A DNA stretch of 64,000 nt from contig NZ_AWGE01000021.1 in the NCBI RefSeq assembly GCF_000495815.1, positions 44,997 to 108,996 of the forward strand, given 5' to 3'. Positions 34,130 to 42,851 of this stretch are shown here, in pieces. Both the position numbers and the translations under genes were made by a program. Origin of the DNA: Asticcacaulis sp. AC466. Its GTDB lineage: Bacteria > Pseudomonadota > Alphaproteobacteria > Caulobacterales > Caulobacteraceae. Within the stretch, counting starts at the first letter, position 1. Every line of letters begins with the position of its first letter. The notes beneath the pieces were generated by a model. The model was not told the DNA's origin and did no database searches. It saw only the letters and a list, made by a program, of their open reading frames with translations.

Positions 34130-35836
34130 TTGACCGCATCCCCGCATCCCCTTGTGCTCAAAGGCCGACAGGCGTTTCAGGCCGGCGATGTCTCAGGTGC
34201 GTTTTCCATATGCAGCATGCGGCTGAACGAAGCCCCCGACGACGGGCATGCCCTGGAACTGAAATCGGTGATACAGGCGGCGCGCGGCGATGAGCGCGGT
34301 GCCGAGGCCACGATGCGGCAGGCCATACAATACGACCCTGCCTCGCCCTGGGCTCTCAACGACCTGACGCTCCTGCTGCACAATCAGGGGCACCGCGCCG
34401 CCGCCGAAGCCGCCGCCCGCGACGCCATCATCAACCTGCCGGACGATCCGCAGGCACATCTGCAACTGGCAGTCATTCTGGGCGAGAAAGACGATCTGCC
34501 GGCGGCCGAATTTCACAACCGCCGCGCCCTGGACCTTGCCGGTCCGCATCCGCAGATTTTCGTCAATCTCGGCCTGATCCTGTATAGCCAGGGCCGCATC
34601 GAGGAGGCCCTGCCCGTTCTGCTGGAAGCGCACCGGCTGCAACCGGAGTCGGCGCAAATCATGGCGCATATTTCGCGCGCCTTCGAGGCCAAGCGCGACA
34701 TGGCCGACGCCTTCATATGGCTGGAGCGCGCAGAAGCCCTCGGCCGCCGGACCGGCGAGGATTTCACGCTGCTGCGCGCGCTTTATCTCAGCCACGCCGA
34801 CCAGCCGAAACAGGCGCTCGAGCTCATCGAATCCCGGGGCACACTGGCCGGCCCGGCCATGCTCGATCGCGCGCGCCTGCTCGATAAACTGGGCCGCCAC
34901 GAAGAGGCCATGCATGGCTTCGTCACCGCCAAGGCGCGGTTGGCGGATGACATGGGCGTCCGCTACGATGCGCCGCATGTGGCGGCGGAATTTGCAGCCA
35001 TGAAGCGCTTTTTCACCGCCGAGACGATGCAGCGTCTGCCACAGGCGCGACGCCGCGAAGATGTGGCGCAACCGATTTTTATCCTGGGGTTTCCGCGTTC
35101 CGGTACGACCCTGATCGAACAGATGCTCGACGCCCATCCGGACGTCAGCGCGGGGGGCGAATTGCCGTTCGTGCATGAATGGCGCGCACTGATCGACGAT
35201 CTGCTGCCCGGCGGTACGCCCTTTCCCCAGCGCCTGGCGCAAGCCCAGGCCTTTGATTACCGTCACGTCGCCAGCGCCCTGCGCGACGACTATCTTAGGC
35301 GGGCAGAATCCTACGGCCTGACAAGCGACACGTTATTTTTCACTGACAAGATGCCGCTGAACGAGGTGTATAGGCCGCTTATCCGCCTGGCCTTCCCTGA
35401 AGCGAAGATCATTCGCATGGTTCGTCACCCGCTCGATGTCGCCCTGTCCATGCTGTCGCACAACCTGACCCATGGCTATAATGCCGGCTACAAGATCGAG
35501 ACCATCATCGAGCACATGGTGGCGACGCACGATCTCAACACGCACTATGACGCCGTTGTGGGCCACCCCGACCTGACCTTGAAATACGAGGAATTCGTCA
35601 CGGATCAGAAGGGGTACACCCTGCGCGTCCTCGGGCGGGCGGGATTAGGCTTTCATGAGGCAACCCTGCGTTTCCATACGTACCCGCACCACACGCCGAC
35701 TCCGTCCTATACCCGGATATCAAAACCGCTCAACAGCCGGTCGATTAATCGCTGGAAGCCCTATGAACGCTTTTTCAAGCCGTTCCTGCCCCAGGTCGGG
35801 CCCGTCATCGAGGCACTGGGCTATACGGTGTCCTGA
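34130..35836 (+). CDS. TPR-repeat sulfotransferase family protein
   Basis: A 568-residue protein. Seen: TPR-like helical repeats over about residues 5-270 and a sulfotransferase domain from about 312, with the PAPS 5'-phosphosulfate loop FILGFPRSGTTLIEQML (near 317) and the 3'-phosphate motif IRMVRHPLDVALSML. The family transfers sulfate from PAPS, but many bacterial TPR fusions have no proven substrate; the repeats may recruit proteins or glycans. The start is a TTG with GGAAGTG upstream; no ATG fits as well. Likely co-transcribed with the cupin_8 gene upstream. Not tied to any nearby PAPS-forming gene. Confidence 0.88.
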   Translation: MTASPHPLVLKGRQAFQAGDVSGAFSICSMRLNEAPDDGHALELKSVIQAARGDERGAEATMRQAIQYDPASPWALNDLTLLLHNQGHRAAAEAAARDAIINLPDDPQAHLQLAVILGEKDDLPAAEFHNRRALDLAGPHPQIFVNLGLILYSQGRIEEALPVLLEAHRLQPESAQIMAHISRAFEAKRDMADAFIWLERAEALGRRTGEDFTLLRALYLSHADQPKQALELIESRGTLAGPAMLDRARLLDKLGRHEEAMHGFVTAKARLADDMGVRYDAPHVAAEFAAMKRFFTAETMQRLPQARRREDVAQPIFILGFPRSGTTLIEQMLDAHPDVSAGGELPFVHEWRALIDDLLPGGTPFPQRLAQAQAFDYRHVASALRDDYLRRAESYGLTSDTLFFTDKMPLNEVYRPLIRLAFPEAKIIRMVRHPLDVALSMLSHNLTHGYNAGYKIETIIEHMVATHDLNTHYDAVVGHPDLTLKYEEFVTDQKGYTLRVLGRAGLGFHEATLRFHTYPHHTPTPSYTRISKPLNSRSINRWKPYERFFKPFLPQVGPVIEALGYTVS

Positions 35837-36217
35837 CTGCCGGGTGTCCACGCTGAGACGGTTATCCGAGAGGCCCGACCTATGCTTTGGTGCCGCTGGC
35901 CAGACGTTACAGAGTCAAAAGAGTACCATTTAAATACCACGGCGTAGTATTAGCGCACCACATGCCGCACTCCAGTGGTTTTAATGCTCGCAAAGGCACG
36001 AGAACGACACGAAACATATAAAATTGGGCTCAACCTCAGGCCGAGAGGTTGCAAATATATCGCGTTGATCGGCCATCCACCAGTGCGTCATGATACGATT
36101 TTGTGCAGTTACGGCCCCTTTGGCAATTTTTTGCCGACTTTCATTAAGATCGATTGCTTTTTGGATTTAGTTAAGCCATACCACTTACATAAATTGGTAT
36201 TATAGGGGAAACACGCT
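35837..36217. other. Intergenic region upstream of the GlcNAc operon (381 bp)
   Basis: No gene seen. AT-rich near its right end. It holds repeated ATACCAC/GTGGTATT-like half-sites: ATACCAC at 35934-35940, ACCAC near 35957, GTGGTT at 35975-35980, and an inverted repeat at 36178-36200. These probably belong to the operon promoter and its GntR regulator. Confidence 0.6.
36178..36200. promoter_or_regulatory. Candidate GntR (NagQ-type) operator before nagP
   Basis: ATACCA, 11-base spacer, TGGTAT, ending 17 bp before the nagP start. The TGGT/ACCA half-sites match the general operator style of the HutC branch of GntR regulators (FadR, DasR, NagQ), and the operon encodes such a protein. The spacer is longer than in most GntR sites, so exact limits are uncertain. 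Confidence 0.5.
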
Positions 36218-37504
36218 ATGCCCGATGCCGTCGCATCAAAGTCGAAAACGCCATGGGGGGCCGTGCTCCTCTTCTGTATGCTTTTCTTTATCTTTGGTTT
36301 CGTTACCTGGCTGAACGGCCCCCTGATTACCTTTGTCAAACTGGCGTTCAATCTGACTGACGTCGAAGCCTTCCTGGTGCCTTCGGTCTTTTATCTCTCC
36401 TACTTTTTTCTGGCCCTGCCGGCAGCCTTCATCCTGCGCGCCACTGGCCTGAAACGGGGCATGGCGCTGGGCCTGTTTATTATGGGATTGGGTGCGGCCG
36501 GGTTCGGCCAGTTCGCCACCATGCGAATCTTTCCCGGCGCCCTGACCAGCCTCTTCATCATTGGTGCGGGCGTCTCGCTGCTGCAGACCGCCTCAAACCC
36601 TTATATTTCTGTTCTCGGCCCCATCGAATCGGGCGCACAGCGCATCGCCGTCATGGGTATATTTAACAAGTTCGCTGGCTTTCTGGCGCCCATCCTAGTA
36701 GGGACCTTCATCCTGCATGGCCTGGGTCAGTTCGAAGCCGACGTCAAAGCGGCAACAGATCCCGCCGCCAGGGAAGCCATCCTTAACGCCTTTGCCGCCC
36801 GCATTCATACCCCCTACATGTTGATGGCCGGCCTGATGGCTATACTCGCCGTCTTTACCTGGTTTTCGCCCCTGCCCGCCCTGGGCGACGATTCCAACCC
36901 CGACTCTGGCAAGGGGTCGCGGTTCGCCTACATCCAGATGTTTTTCGGCTTCCTCGCCATCTTTTTCTATGTCGGCGCCGAAGTCATGGCTGGCGACGCC
37001 ATCACGACCTATGCCAATGGCTTTGGTCTGCCGCTGGAAATGACCAAATACTTCACGTCGGGCACCCTGGTCGCCATGCTGGTTGGCTATGTCGTCGGCC
37101 TGATCTCGATCCCTCGCTTCATCAGCCAGGAAAAATACCTCAACCTGTCCGCCATACTCGGCATCGTCCTGACGCTGGCGGCCTTCCTGACCAAAGGATA
37201 TGTGTCCGTCGCCTTTGTCGCCTTGCTCGGCTTCGCCAATGCGATGATGTGGCCGGCCATCTTCCCGCTCGGCATACGCGGCCTGGGCAAGCTGACCGAA
37301 TTCGGCGGCGCTCTGCTCGTCATGGGCATTGCTGGCGGTGCGGTCATTCCTCAGTTGTTTGCGCACCTTAAGGAAGTCTATCCGTTCCAACTCGTTTTCA
37401 TGGGCCTCATGGTCGTCTGTTACGCCTACATCCTCTTCTTCAGCCTGTTCGCCACGGCAGCAGGTAAGAAAACCGTCACCGGCCCCGTGCCATCGGACGT
37501 CTGA
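36218..37504 (+). CDS. nagP: N-acetylglucosamine permease, FGHS-type MFS sugar transporter
   Basis: A 428-residue, 12-helix inner-membrane sugar:H+ symporter of the FucP/GluP branch. Seen: FFIFGFVTWLNGPLI in helix 1 and LLQTASNPYISVLGP in helix 4, both family marks, and AMMWPAIFPLGIRGLGK in the second half. The following genes (kinase, deaminase, deacetylase) handle GlcNAc, so GlcNAc is the inferred substrate; NagP replaces the PTS in many non-enteric proteobacteria. AGGGGAAA precedes the ATG. First gene of a six-gene operon. Confidence 0.9.
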   Translation: MPDAVASKSKTPWGAVLLFCMLFFIFGFVTWLNGPLITFVKLAFNLTDVEAFLVPSVFYLSYFFLALPAAFILRATGLKRGMALGLFIMGLGAAGFGQFATMRIFPGALTSLFIIGAGVSLLQTASNPYISVLGPIESGAQRIAVMGIFNKFAGFLAPILVGTFILHGLGQFEADVKAATDPAAREAILNAFAARIHTPYMLMAGLMAILAVFTWFSPLPALGDDSNPDSGKGSRFAYIQMFFGFLAIFFYVGAEVMAGDAITTYANGFGLPLEMTKYFTSGTLVAMLVGYVVGLISIPRFISQEKYLNLSAILGIVLTLAAFLTKGYVSVAFVALLGFANAMMWPAIFPLGIRGLGKLTEFGGALLVMGIAGGAVIPQLFAHLKEVYPFQLVFMGLMVVCYAYILFFSLFATAAGKKTVTGPVPSDV

Positions 37505-37558
37505 AAAGACGCGCCGTCACCCGATCCCGCTCCAGCGAACTGTGTTATGTTGCCTGTT

Positions 37559-38470
37559 ATGACTCAATCAAATGCCCGTCTGTCGCTGTTTGCCGGTGTC
37601 GATGGCGGCGGTACCAAATGCCGCGTGCGCCTGCGCAATGCCGAAGGCGTCCTGCTCGGTGAAGCGGAAAGCGGACCCGCCAATATCCGGCTGGGTCTCA
37701 ACCTGGCGTGGGCCAATATACTTGGCGCGCTTGACCAGACACTGGTCCAGGCAGGTCACTCTGCCGGCGTTTGGGACCGCATCAGCATCGGACTCGGTCT
37801 GGCGGGCATTTCGTCGGCCGAAGACGCAGAGAATACAATAAAGGCCGGGCCGCAGTTCGGCCGTTGCGACGCGTCATCCGACGCCCATACGGCCTGTCTC
37901 GGCGCCTTTTCCGGGCGTGACGGCGGCATACTGATTTCCGGCACCGGCAGCGCCGCCTATGCCTGGGTTCAGGGCCGGGGCCGCCAGATCGGTGGATGGG
38001 GCTTTGAAGTGTGCGACAACGGTTCGGCGGCCGATCTCGGACGTATGGCGCTTCGTATCGCTCTGGAAGGGCATGACGGACTGGCGCCGCAAAGCGATTT
38101 CGGGCGCGCCATCCTCACCCATTTCGGCGGCCACCCGACGGATATCGTCCATTGGGTCACAACCGCCAAGCCACGCGACTACGGAACCCTGGCCCCCATG
38201 GTCATGTCCTTTGCCGACAAGGGCGATCCGGTTGCTGTGTCCATCGTGCAAAAATCGGCCGACGATCTGGCGCGCTATATCAATCGCCTTCACGCGGTTG
38301 GCGCAGACCGGGTTTGCCTGGTCGGCGGCATGGCCCCTATCTTGGCCCCCTGGATCAATCCGCAAGCGCGCAGCCTGCTGGCCGAAGCCGAACACGACGC
38401 CATGGAGGGGGCATTGCTGATGGCGCATGGCATCAACAACGGCTTGACCCCGGAACAGGTCGTTGCATGA
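37559..38470 (+). CDS. nagK: N-acetylglucosamine kinase, BadF/BadG family
   Basis: A 303-residue sugar kinase of the BadF/BadG/BcrA/BcrD ATPase fold. Seen: phosphate-1 motif GVDGGGTKCRVRL, GLAGI, SDAHTACLGAF, the adenosine-side GTGSAAYAW and the GGWGFEVCDNGSAADLGR loop. It would phosphorylate imported GlcNAc to GlcNAc-6-phosphate, as expected beside a NagP permease. ATGs at 37547 and 37559 are both possible; no clear ribosome-binding site decides. It begins about 55 bp after nagP and its stop overlaps the cutC start by four bases. Confidence 0.9.
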   Translation: MTQSNARLSLFAGVDGGGTKCRVRLRNAEGVLLGEAESGPANIRLGLNLAWANILGALDQTLVQAGHSAGVWDRISIGLGLAGISSAEDAENTIKAGPQFGRCDASSDAHTACLGAFSGRDGGILISGTGSAAYAWVQGRGRQIGGWGFEVCDNGSAADLGRMALRIALEGHDGLAPQSDFGRAILTHFGGHPTDIVHWVTTAKPRDYGTLAPMVMSFADKGDPVAVSIVQKSADDLARYINRLHAVGADRVCLVGGMAPILAPWINPQARSLLAEAEHDAMEGALLMAHGINNGLTPEQVVA

Positions 38471-39228
38471 TGGCCGACACGTCCCGCACCCTGACGCGGT
38501 CAGTCCTGCTGGAAGTCGTAGTTGACACCGCGGCCGACCTGCGTGTGGCCTCTGAAAACGGCGCCGATCGCATTGAATTATGCGCGGCACTGTCGGAGGG
38601 CGGGTTAACACCTTCACTAGGCCTGATGACGCTGGCTGCCGAACTGGACGTGCCGGTACGCGTCATGATCCGACCGCGCGCCGGGGACTTCACCTACACA
38701 ATCGATGAACGTCATCTGATGCGTCTCGACATCTCCGCCGTGGCCGGATGCGGGTTGGAAGGCGTGGTTATGGGGGCCAACCTGGCGGACGGACGCCTCG
38801 ACACAGAGCTACTACAAGATCTGGTTAGTCATGCCAAAGCGCACGACTTGTCGATCTGCCTGCATCGCAGTTTCGATCTGGCGCCGGATGCTGTCGAAGC
38901 ACTGGAACTCGCCATCGCGCTCGGCATTGACACTATATTGACATCTGGTGGGGGTAACACAGCCGCCGACGGCGCGCCCGGTTTGAGCCAACTGGTCAAA
39001 CAGGCGAACGGCCGCATTGAAATCCTGGCCGGCAAGGGCATAACCGCCGAAAATGTCAGCGCCATTCTGGCGTCTGGCGTGCCTGCGGTCCATGCCTCGT
39101 GCAGCCAGCCTTTGCCCTTACGTCAGGATCGCGCCGCCGCCCTTGGCTATGTTAACGCCAGCCAGAGCGGCACGTCGGCCCAAGCCGTGGCGCACCTGAA
39201 ATCCCTCCTGTCGGGAGGCACTGCATGA
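38467..39228 (+). CDS. cutC: CutC family protein
   Basis: A 253-residue TIM-barrel protein. Seen: the CutC hallmarks LLEVVVDTAADLRVASENGADRIELC (positions 14-39), EGGLTPSLGLM, VRVMIRPRAGDFTY, LHRSFDL and TSGGGNTAADGAPGL. Named for copper tolerance in E. coli, but the copper role is disputed and human CutC has other reported activities. Here it is locked into the GlcNAc operon by four-base overlaps with nagK before and the GntR gene after, which suggests a role in amino-sugar metabolism. Start is the ATG in the ATGA overlap; the next codon is also ATG. Confidence 0.93.
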   Translation: MMADTSRTLTRSVLLEVVVDTAADLRVASENGADRIELCAALSEGGLTPSLGLMTLAAELDVPVRVMIRPRAGDFTYTIDERHLMRLDISAVAGCGLEGVVMGANLADGRLDTELLQDLVSHAKAHDLSICLHRSFDLAPDAVEALELAIALGIDTILTSGGGNTAADGAPGLSQLVKQANGRIEILAGKGITAENVSAILASGVPAVHASCSQPLPLRQDRAAALGYVNASQSGTSAQAVAHLKSLLSGGTA

Positions 39229-40022
39229 ATGCCCAGTCCGAAATGACAGACCAACTCAAATCGCCTACAAAAGCCGCCCATATGTCGTTTGCCGATACCA
39301 TCGGCCGTCTGAGCAAGGATGATCCAGCGCCGCTGTATCTCCAGCTACAACGTGTCCTGCGAGAAGCGATCCAGAACCGCCATCTGCACCAGAACGACGC
39401 CATACCGCCCGAACGCGATCTCGCCGAGGATTTCGACGTATCCCGCATCACGGTACGCAAGGCGATTGACGGTCTGGTATCCGAGGGGCTGGTGATGCGC
39501 CGGCGCGGCGCAGGCACCTTCGTCGCCTCGCGCGTCGAAAAGAGTTTTTCCAAACTCAGTTCCTTTTCCGAAGACATGATATCGCGCGGGCGTAAGCCCC
39601 ATTCGGAATGGGTCTCGAAATCCGCCGGGGCCGTTACCCCGGAAGAATCCCTATCGCTCGGCCTGTCACCCGGCGCACTGGTCTATCGTTTCCATCGGAT
39701 CCGTTTCGCCGACAACACGACAATGGCCCTCGAATATTCGACTATCCCCGGATACTGCCTGACCTCACCGGAGGCGGTCACCACATCGCTCTATGAAGCG
39801 CTGGAAAAGACCGGCCATCGCCCGGTGCGCGCCTTGCAACGTCTGCGCGCCATCTCCTTCCTGCCTGAACAGGCCGAACGCCTGGGCGTGAAGGCCGGCG
39901 ATCCTGGCCTGTTCATCGAACGGCGCGGCTTTCTTCAGGATGGCCGTGCCGCAGAATTCACCCAGTCCTATTATCGCGGAGATGCCTATGATGTCGTCGC
40001 CGAATTGAATGATATCAGCTGA
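39225..40022 (+). CDS. GntR/HutC family regulator, NagQ-like
   Basis: A 265-residue repressor. Seen: N-terminal winged HTH (PLYLQLQRVLREAIQN, PPERDLAEDFDVSRITVRKA, RRRGAGTFVA) and a UTRA effector domain from about residue 95 (FSKLSSFSEDMISRGRKP, LEYSTIPG, ERRGFLQDGRAAEFTQSYYRGD). UTRA proteins of this group bind amino-sugar phosphates such as GlcN6P or GlcNAc6P. By position it should control the nag operon, possibly through the site at 36178-36200. Its ATG overlaps the cutC stop and GGGAGG lies upstream. Confidence 0.9.
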   Translation: MNAQSEMTDQLKSPTKAAHMSFADTIGRLSKDDPAPLYLQLQRVLREAIQNRHLHQNDAIPPERDLAEDFDVSRITVRKAIDGLVSEGLVMRRRGAGTFVASRVEKSFSKLSSFSEDMISRGRKPHSEWVSKSAGAVTPEESLSLGLSPGALVYRFHRIRFADNTTMALEYSTIPGYCLTSPEAVTTSLYEALEKTGHRPVRALQRLRAISFLPEQAERLGVKAGDPGLFIERRGFLQDGRAAEFTQSYYRGDAYDVVAELNDIS

Positions 40023-40052
40023 TCCCCACCTCCCCTCCCCTAAGGAAGTCTT

Positions 40053-41111
40053 ATGTCCTCGCTTGCCACCAAACCGTTGATTGATGCCGAGACAACGCTC
40101 ATGTTCTCGGAAGCCGCCGAAGGCGGCGCCGCGGTTGAACGCTTTCTCACCACCAATGCCGCGGCCCTTGCGCGACTGTCGGCGCATCTTCAGGCCAACC
40201 CGCCGCGCTCTGTCACCACCGTGGCGCGCGGCTCCTCCGACCACGCCGCCACCTTCGGCAAATATCTGATCGAGACCCTGACCGGCGTGCCGACCTCAAC
40301 CGCCGCAATGTCGGTGTCGTCCATCTATGCCGCGCCCGTCGTCGCAGCGGACTCGCTGTGCATTGCCATTTCGCAGTCGGGCCGCTCGCCTGACCTTCTG
40401 GCCACGGTCGAGGCGCACCGCAAGGCGGGGGCCTACATCGTCGCCCTGGTCAATGACGAGACCTCTCCGTTGGCGGCCATGGCCGATGTCCTGCTGCCCC
40501 TGTATGCCGGTCCGGAAAAATCCGTCGCCGCCACCAAATCCTACATCGCCTCACTGGCCGGACTGGCGGCCATTGCCGCGGGCTGGGCCGGAGACGAAGC
40601 CCTTCTCGATGCGCTCAAGACCCTGCCTGCGCAGTTGAAGGCTGCCTTTGCGCTCGACTGGACGTCTGCGGTGAAGACCCTGTCGGACGCCAATAACCTG
40701 TTCGTTATCGGTCGCGGCTACGGCTTCGCCGTCGCCCAGGAAGCGGCCCTGAAGCTCAAGGAAACCTGCGCGCTGCACGCCGAGGCCTTCTCGTCGGCCG
40801 AGGTCAAGCACGGCCCGATGGCCATCGTCAATGACGGCTTCCCCGTCCTGGCGTTCGCGACATCCGATGCTGCGGGTGACGGCGTGCGCGAGGTTGCACA
40901 GGAATTTGCCGGGCGCGGCGCCTCGGTCATGCTGGCCAATGTCGAAGCCGTCGCGGGCACCATCGCCCTGCCCGCCCTGGCCAGCCATGCCGCGCTGGAA
41001 CCCATTCTGATGATCCAGAGCTTCTACCGTCTCGCCAATGGCCTGTCCGTGGCGCGCGGCCTTGATCCCGACAGTCCGCCCCACCTGAACAAGGTCACGA
41101 AAACCGTATGA
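40053..41111 (+). CDS. nagB2: Glucosamine-6-phosphate deaminase, SIS-domain type (NagB-II)
   Basis: A 352-residue protein with two SIS domains, related to the isomerase half of GlmS. Seen: TTVARGSSDHAATFGKY, CIAISQSGRSPDL, GPEKSVAATKSY in SIS1; VIGRGYGFAVAQEAALKLKE, EAFSSAEVKHGPMAIV in SIS2. No glutaminase domain, so it is not GlmS; NagB-II enzymes turn glucosamine-6-phosphate into fructose-6-phosphate and ammonia. AAGGAAG precedes the ATG. It overlaps nagA by four bases, so deacetylation and deamination enzymes are made together. Confidence 0.92.
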   Translation: MSSLATKPLIDAETTLMFSEAAEGGAAVERFLTTNAAALARLSAHLQANPPRSVTTVARGSSDHAATFGKYLIETLTGVPTSTAAMSVSSIYAAPVVAADSLCIAISQSGRSPDLLATVEAHRKAGAYIVALVNDETSPLAAMADVLLPLYAGPEKSVAATKSYIASLAGLAAIAAGWAGDEALLDALKTLPAQLKAAFALDWTSAVKTLSDANNLFVIGRGYGFAVAQEAALKLKETCALHAEAFSSAEVKHGPMAIVNDGFPVLAFATSDAAGDGVREVAQEFAGRGASVMLANVEAVAGTIALPALASHAALEPILMIQSFYRLANGLSVARGLDPDSPPHLNKVTKTV

Positions 41112-42253
41112 CGTCCTCTGTTACCTTCCTGAACGCCCAGATCGTCACGCCGGGCGGCATCGTTCGCGGCAATCTGAGTTGCGAGGGCGAAACCATTACC
41201 CACATCGGTGATGGCAATGGCAGTGGCCAGCATATAGATGTCGACGGCGGCTATCTGTTGCCTGGCTTTATCGACACCCAGGTCAATGGCGGCGGCGGCG
41301 TTCTGTTCAACGACGACACCAGCATCGACGGTATCGCCGCTATCGGTGCTGCCCATCGCGCCTATGGCACCACCGGTTTCCTGCCGACCTTAATCAGTGA
41401 CGAACTGTCGGTCATCGACGCCGCCATGCGCGCCACCGAGGCCGCTGTCCGAGCCGGCGTGCCCGGCGTACTGGGCATCCATATCGAAGGGCCCTTCATT
41501 TCCAAGCAGCGCAAGGGCATCCACAATCCGGACATGTTCCGTACGCTGGACGCCGACAGCAAGGCCCTGCTCAAAAGCCTGAAGGCCGGCAAGACGCTGG
41601 TCACCCTGGCGCCTGAAAATTGCACACCGGAAGACATAGCCGAATTGGTAGAGGCCGGCGTCATCATCGCCGCCGGCCATACCAATGCCACCTATGAGAC
41701 CACGGTCAATGCCTTGAAGGCGGGCATGACAGGCTTCACCCACCTGTTCAATGCCATGTCCCCCCTCACCCATCGCGCACCCGGCGTGGTCGGCGCGGCC
41801 CTGGAAGATCAAACCAGCTATTGCGGCCTGATCGCCGATGGCCACCATGTCGACTGGGCCGCCATGCGGATCGCTCTGCGGGCGCGTCCGATCGACCGTT
41901 TCATGCTGGTCACCGACGCCATGCCGACTGTTGGATCGGCAACCAAGACCTTCGTGCTGAACGGCCAGACGATCGTCGTGCGCGACGGCGTTTGCGTTGG
42001 TCCCGACGGCACGCTGGCCGGGTCGGATCTCGACATGACCACCGCAGTGCGCAATACGGTCCGCCATATCGGCCGCACCCTGCCGGAGGCCGCCATCATG
42101 GCCGCCACCGCTCCGGCGCATTTCCTCGGGCTCGGTGCCTCACGCGGGACGTTGGCGATTGGCCAGCGCGCGGACATCGTCTGGCTCGACGCGGACCTGC
42201 AGATCAAAGGCACCTTCATAGGCGCCAGCCAAAGCGAAACGGTTGCGGCCTGA
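41108..42253 (+). CDS. nagA: N-acetylglucosamine-6-phosphate deacetylase
   Basis: A 381-residue amidohydrolase. Seen: LLPGFIDTQVNGGGGVLFND, GIHIEGPFIS with the metal Glu, GHTNATYE and THLFNAMSPLTHRAPG (metal His and substrate loop), LIADGHHVDW, LVTDAMP with the catalytic Asp. Removes acetate from GlcNAc-6-phosphate. N-terminal HxH-like position reads DTQVNGGG, as in single-metal NagA enzymes. Last gene of the operon; a strong terminator follows at 42283-42319. Confidence 0.96.
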   Translation: MTSSVTFLNAQIVTPGGIVRGNLSCEGETITHIGDGNGSGQHIDVDGGYLLPGFIDTQVNGGGGVLFNDDTSIDGIAAIGAAHRAYGTTGFLPTLISDELSVIDAAMRATEAAVRAGVPGVLGIHIEGPFISKQRKGIHNPDMFRTLDADSKALLKSLKAGKTLVTLAPENCTPEDIAELVEAGVIIAAGHTNATYETTVNALKAGMTGFTHLFNAMSPLTHRAPGVVGAALEDQTSYCGLIADGHHVDWAAMRIALRARPIDRFMLVTDAMPTVGSATKTFVLNGQTIVVRDGVCVGPDGTLAGSDLDMTTAVRNTVRHIGRTLPEAAIMAATAPAHFLGLGASRGTLAIGQRADIVWLDADLQIKGTFIGASQSETVAA

Positions 42254-42282
42254 CACACCTTTGTCGAGCAACTGCCTTATAT

Positions 42283-42319
42283 AAAAAAAGCTCCGGACCT
42301 ATGCCCGGAGCTTTTTTTT
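42283..42319 (+). terminator. Terminator of the nag operon
   Basis: AAAAAAAGCTCCGG, short loop, CCGGAGCTTTTTTTT, 29 bp after the nagA stop. With A- and T-runs on both sides it may also stop minus-strand transcription from the DUF465 gene. Confidence 0.95.
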
Positions 42320-42330
42320 CATCTGACGTT

Positions 42331-42370
42331 TTTTGGGCGATGATATCGGGTTTTAGGCGATGATATCGGG
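42331..42370. repeat. 20-bp tandem duplication at a stop codon
   Basis: Two adjacent copies of TTTTgGGCGATGATATCGGG differing at one base. The right-hand copy holds the stop codon and last residues (PDIIA) of the minus-strand DUF465 gene; the left-hand copy is non-coding. Confidence 0.88.
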
Positions 42371-42751
42371 CCTGATCTTGTCTTCGATCTTGGCGATCTG
42401 GTCGCGAAGGTAAAGCTTCTTGCGCTTCAGGCGGGCCAGCAAAATCTGATCGGGCAGACGTGTGTGCTGCAAGGCGCTGATCGCCTCGTCCAGATCCTTG
42501 TGCTCCTGCTTGAGCAGCGCGCATTCATTGCGCAGGATGACAACCTTGCCGTCGATCGGCAGCTCACGGACACGCGGTTCCAGGTCATCCGGCTGGGCCA
42601 CCACTTCGTCGGGCACCAGTTCCAAATGCGGTTCGCCTTCGATACGCTGGCCGATACGGCGTTCGGTTTCGCCCTTCGCCACTTCGCCATCCTTGACCAG
42701 ATGCAGATTATCGTTTCCGCGTAGTGTCCGGATGTTGCTGTCGTCGTGCAT
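42353..42751 (-). CDS. DUF465 (YdcH-like) protein with N-terminal extension
   Basis: A 132-residue protein. Residues about 70-128 form the DUF465 helical hairpin (LRNECALLKQEHKDLDEAIS, then LLARLKRKKLYLRDQIAKIED), a short coiled coil common in alphaproteobacteria. The first 70 residues are charged and probably flexible, longer than the usual family length of 60-80. Function unknown. A second, compact DUF465 gene lies at 44080 on the other strand. Confidence 0.83.
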   Translation of the reverse strand: MHDDSNIRTLRGNDNLHLVKDGEVAKGETERRIGQRIEGEPHLELVPDEVVAQPDDLEPRVRELPIDGKVVILRNECALLKQEHKDLDEAISALQHTRLPDQILLARLKRKKLYLRDQIAKIEDKIRPDIIA

Positions 42752-42851
42752 GGAGATGCCCGATCCTCTCTGGCTAAAGGTTTGACGCTAAAGGACAAAA
42801 GGCGGGCACAAAGGCCCACCGTGTTAAGGCATCATACCTCATTTTTTGCCC

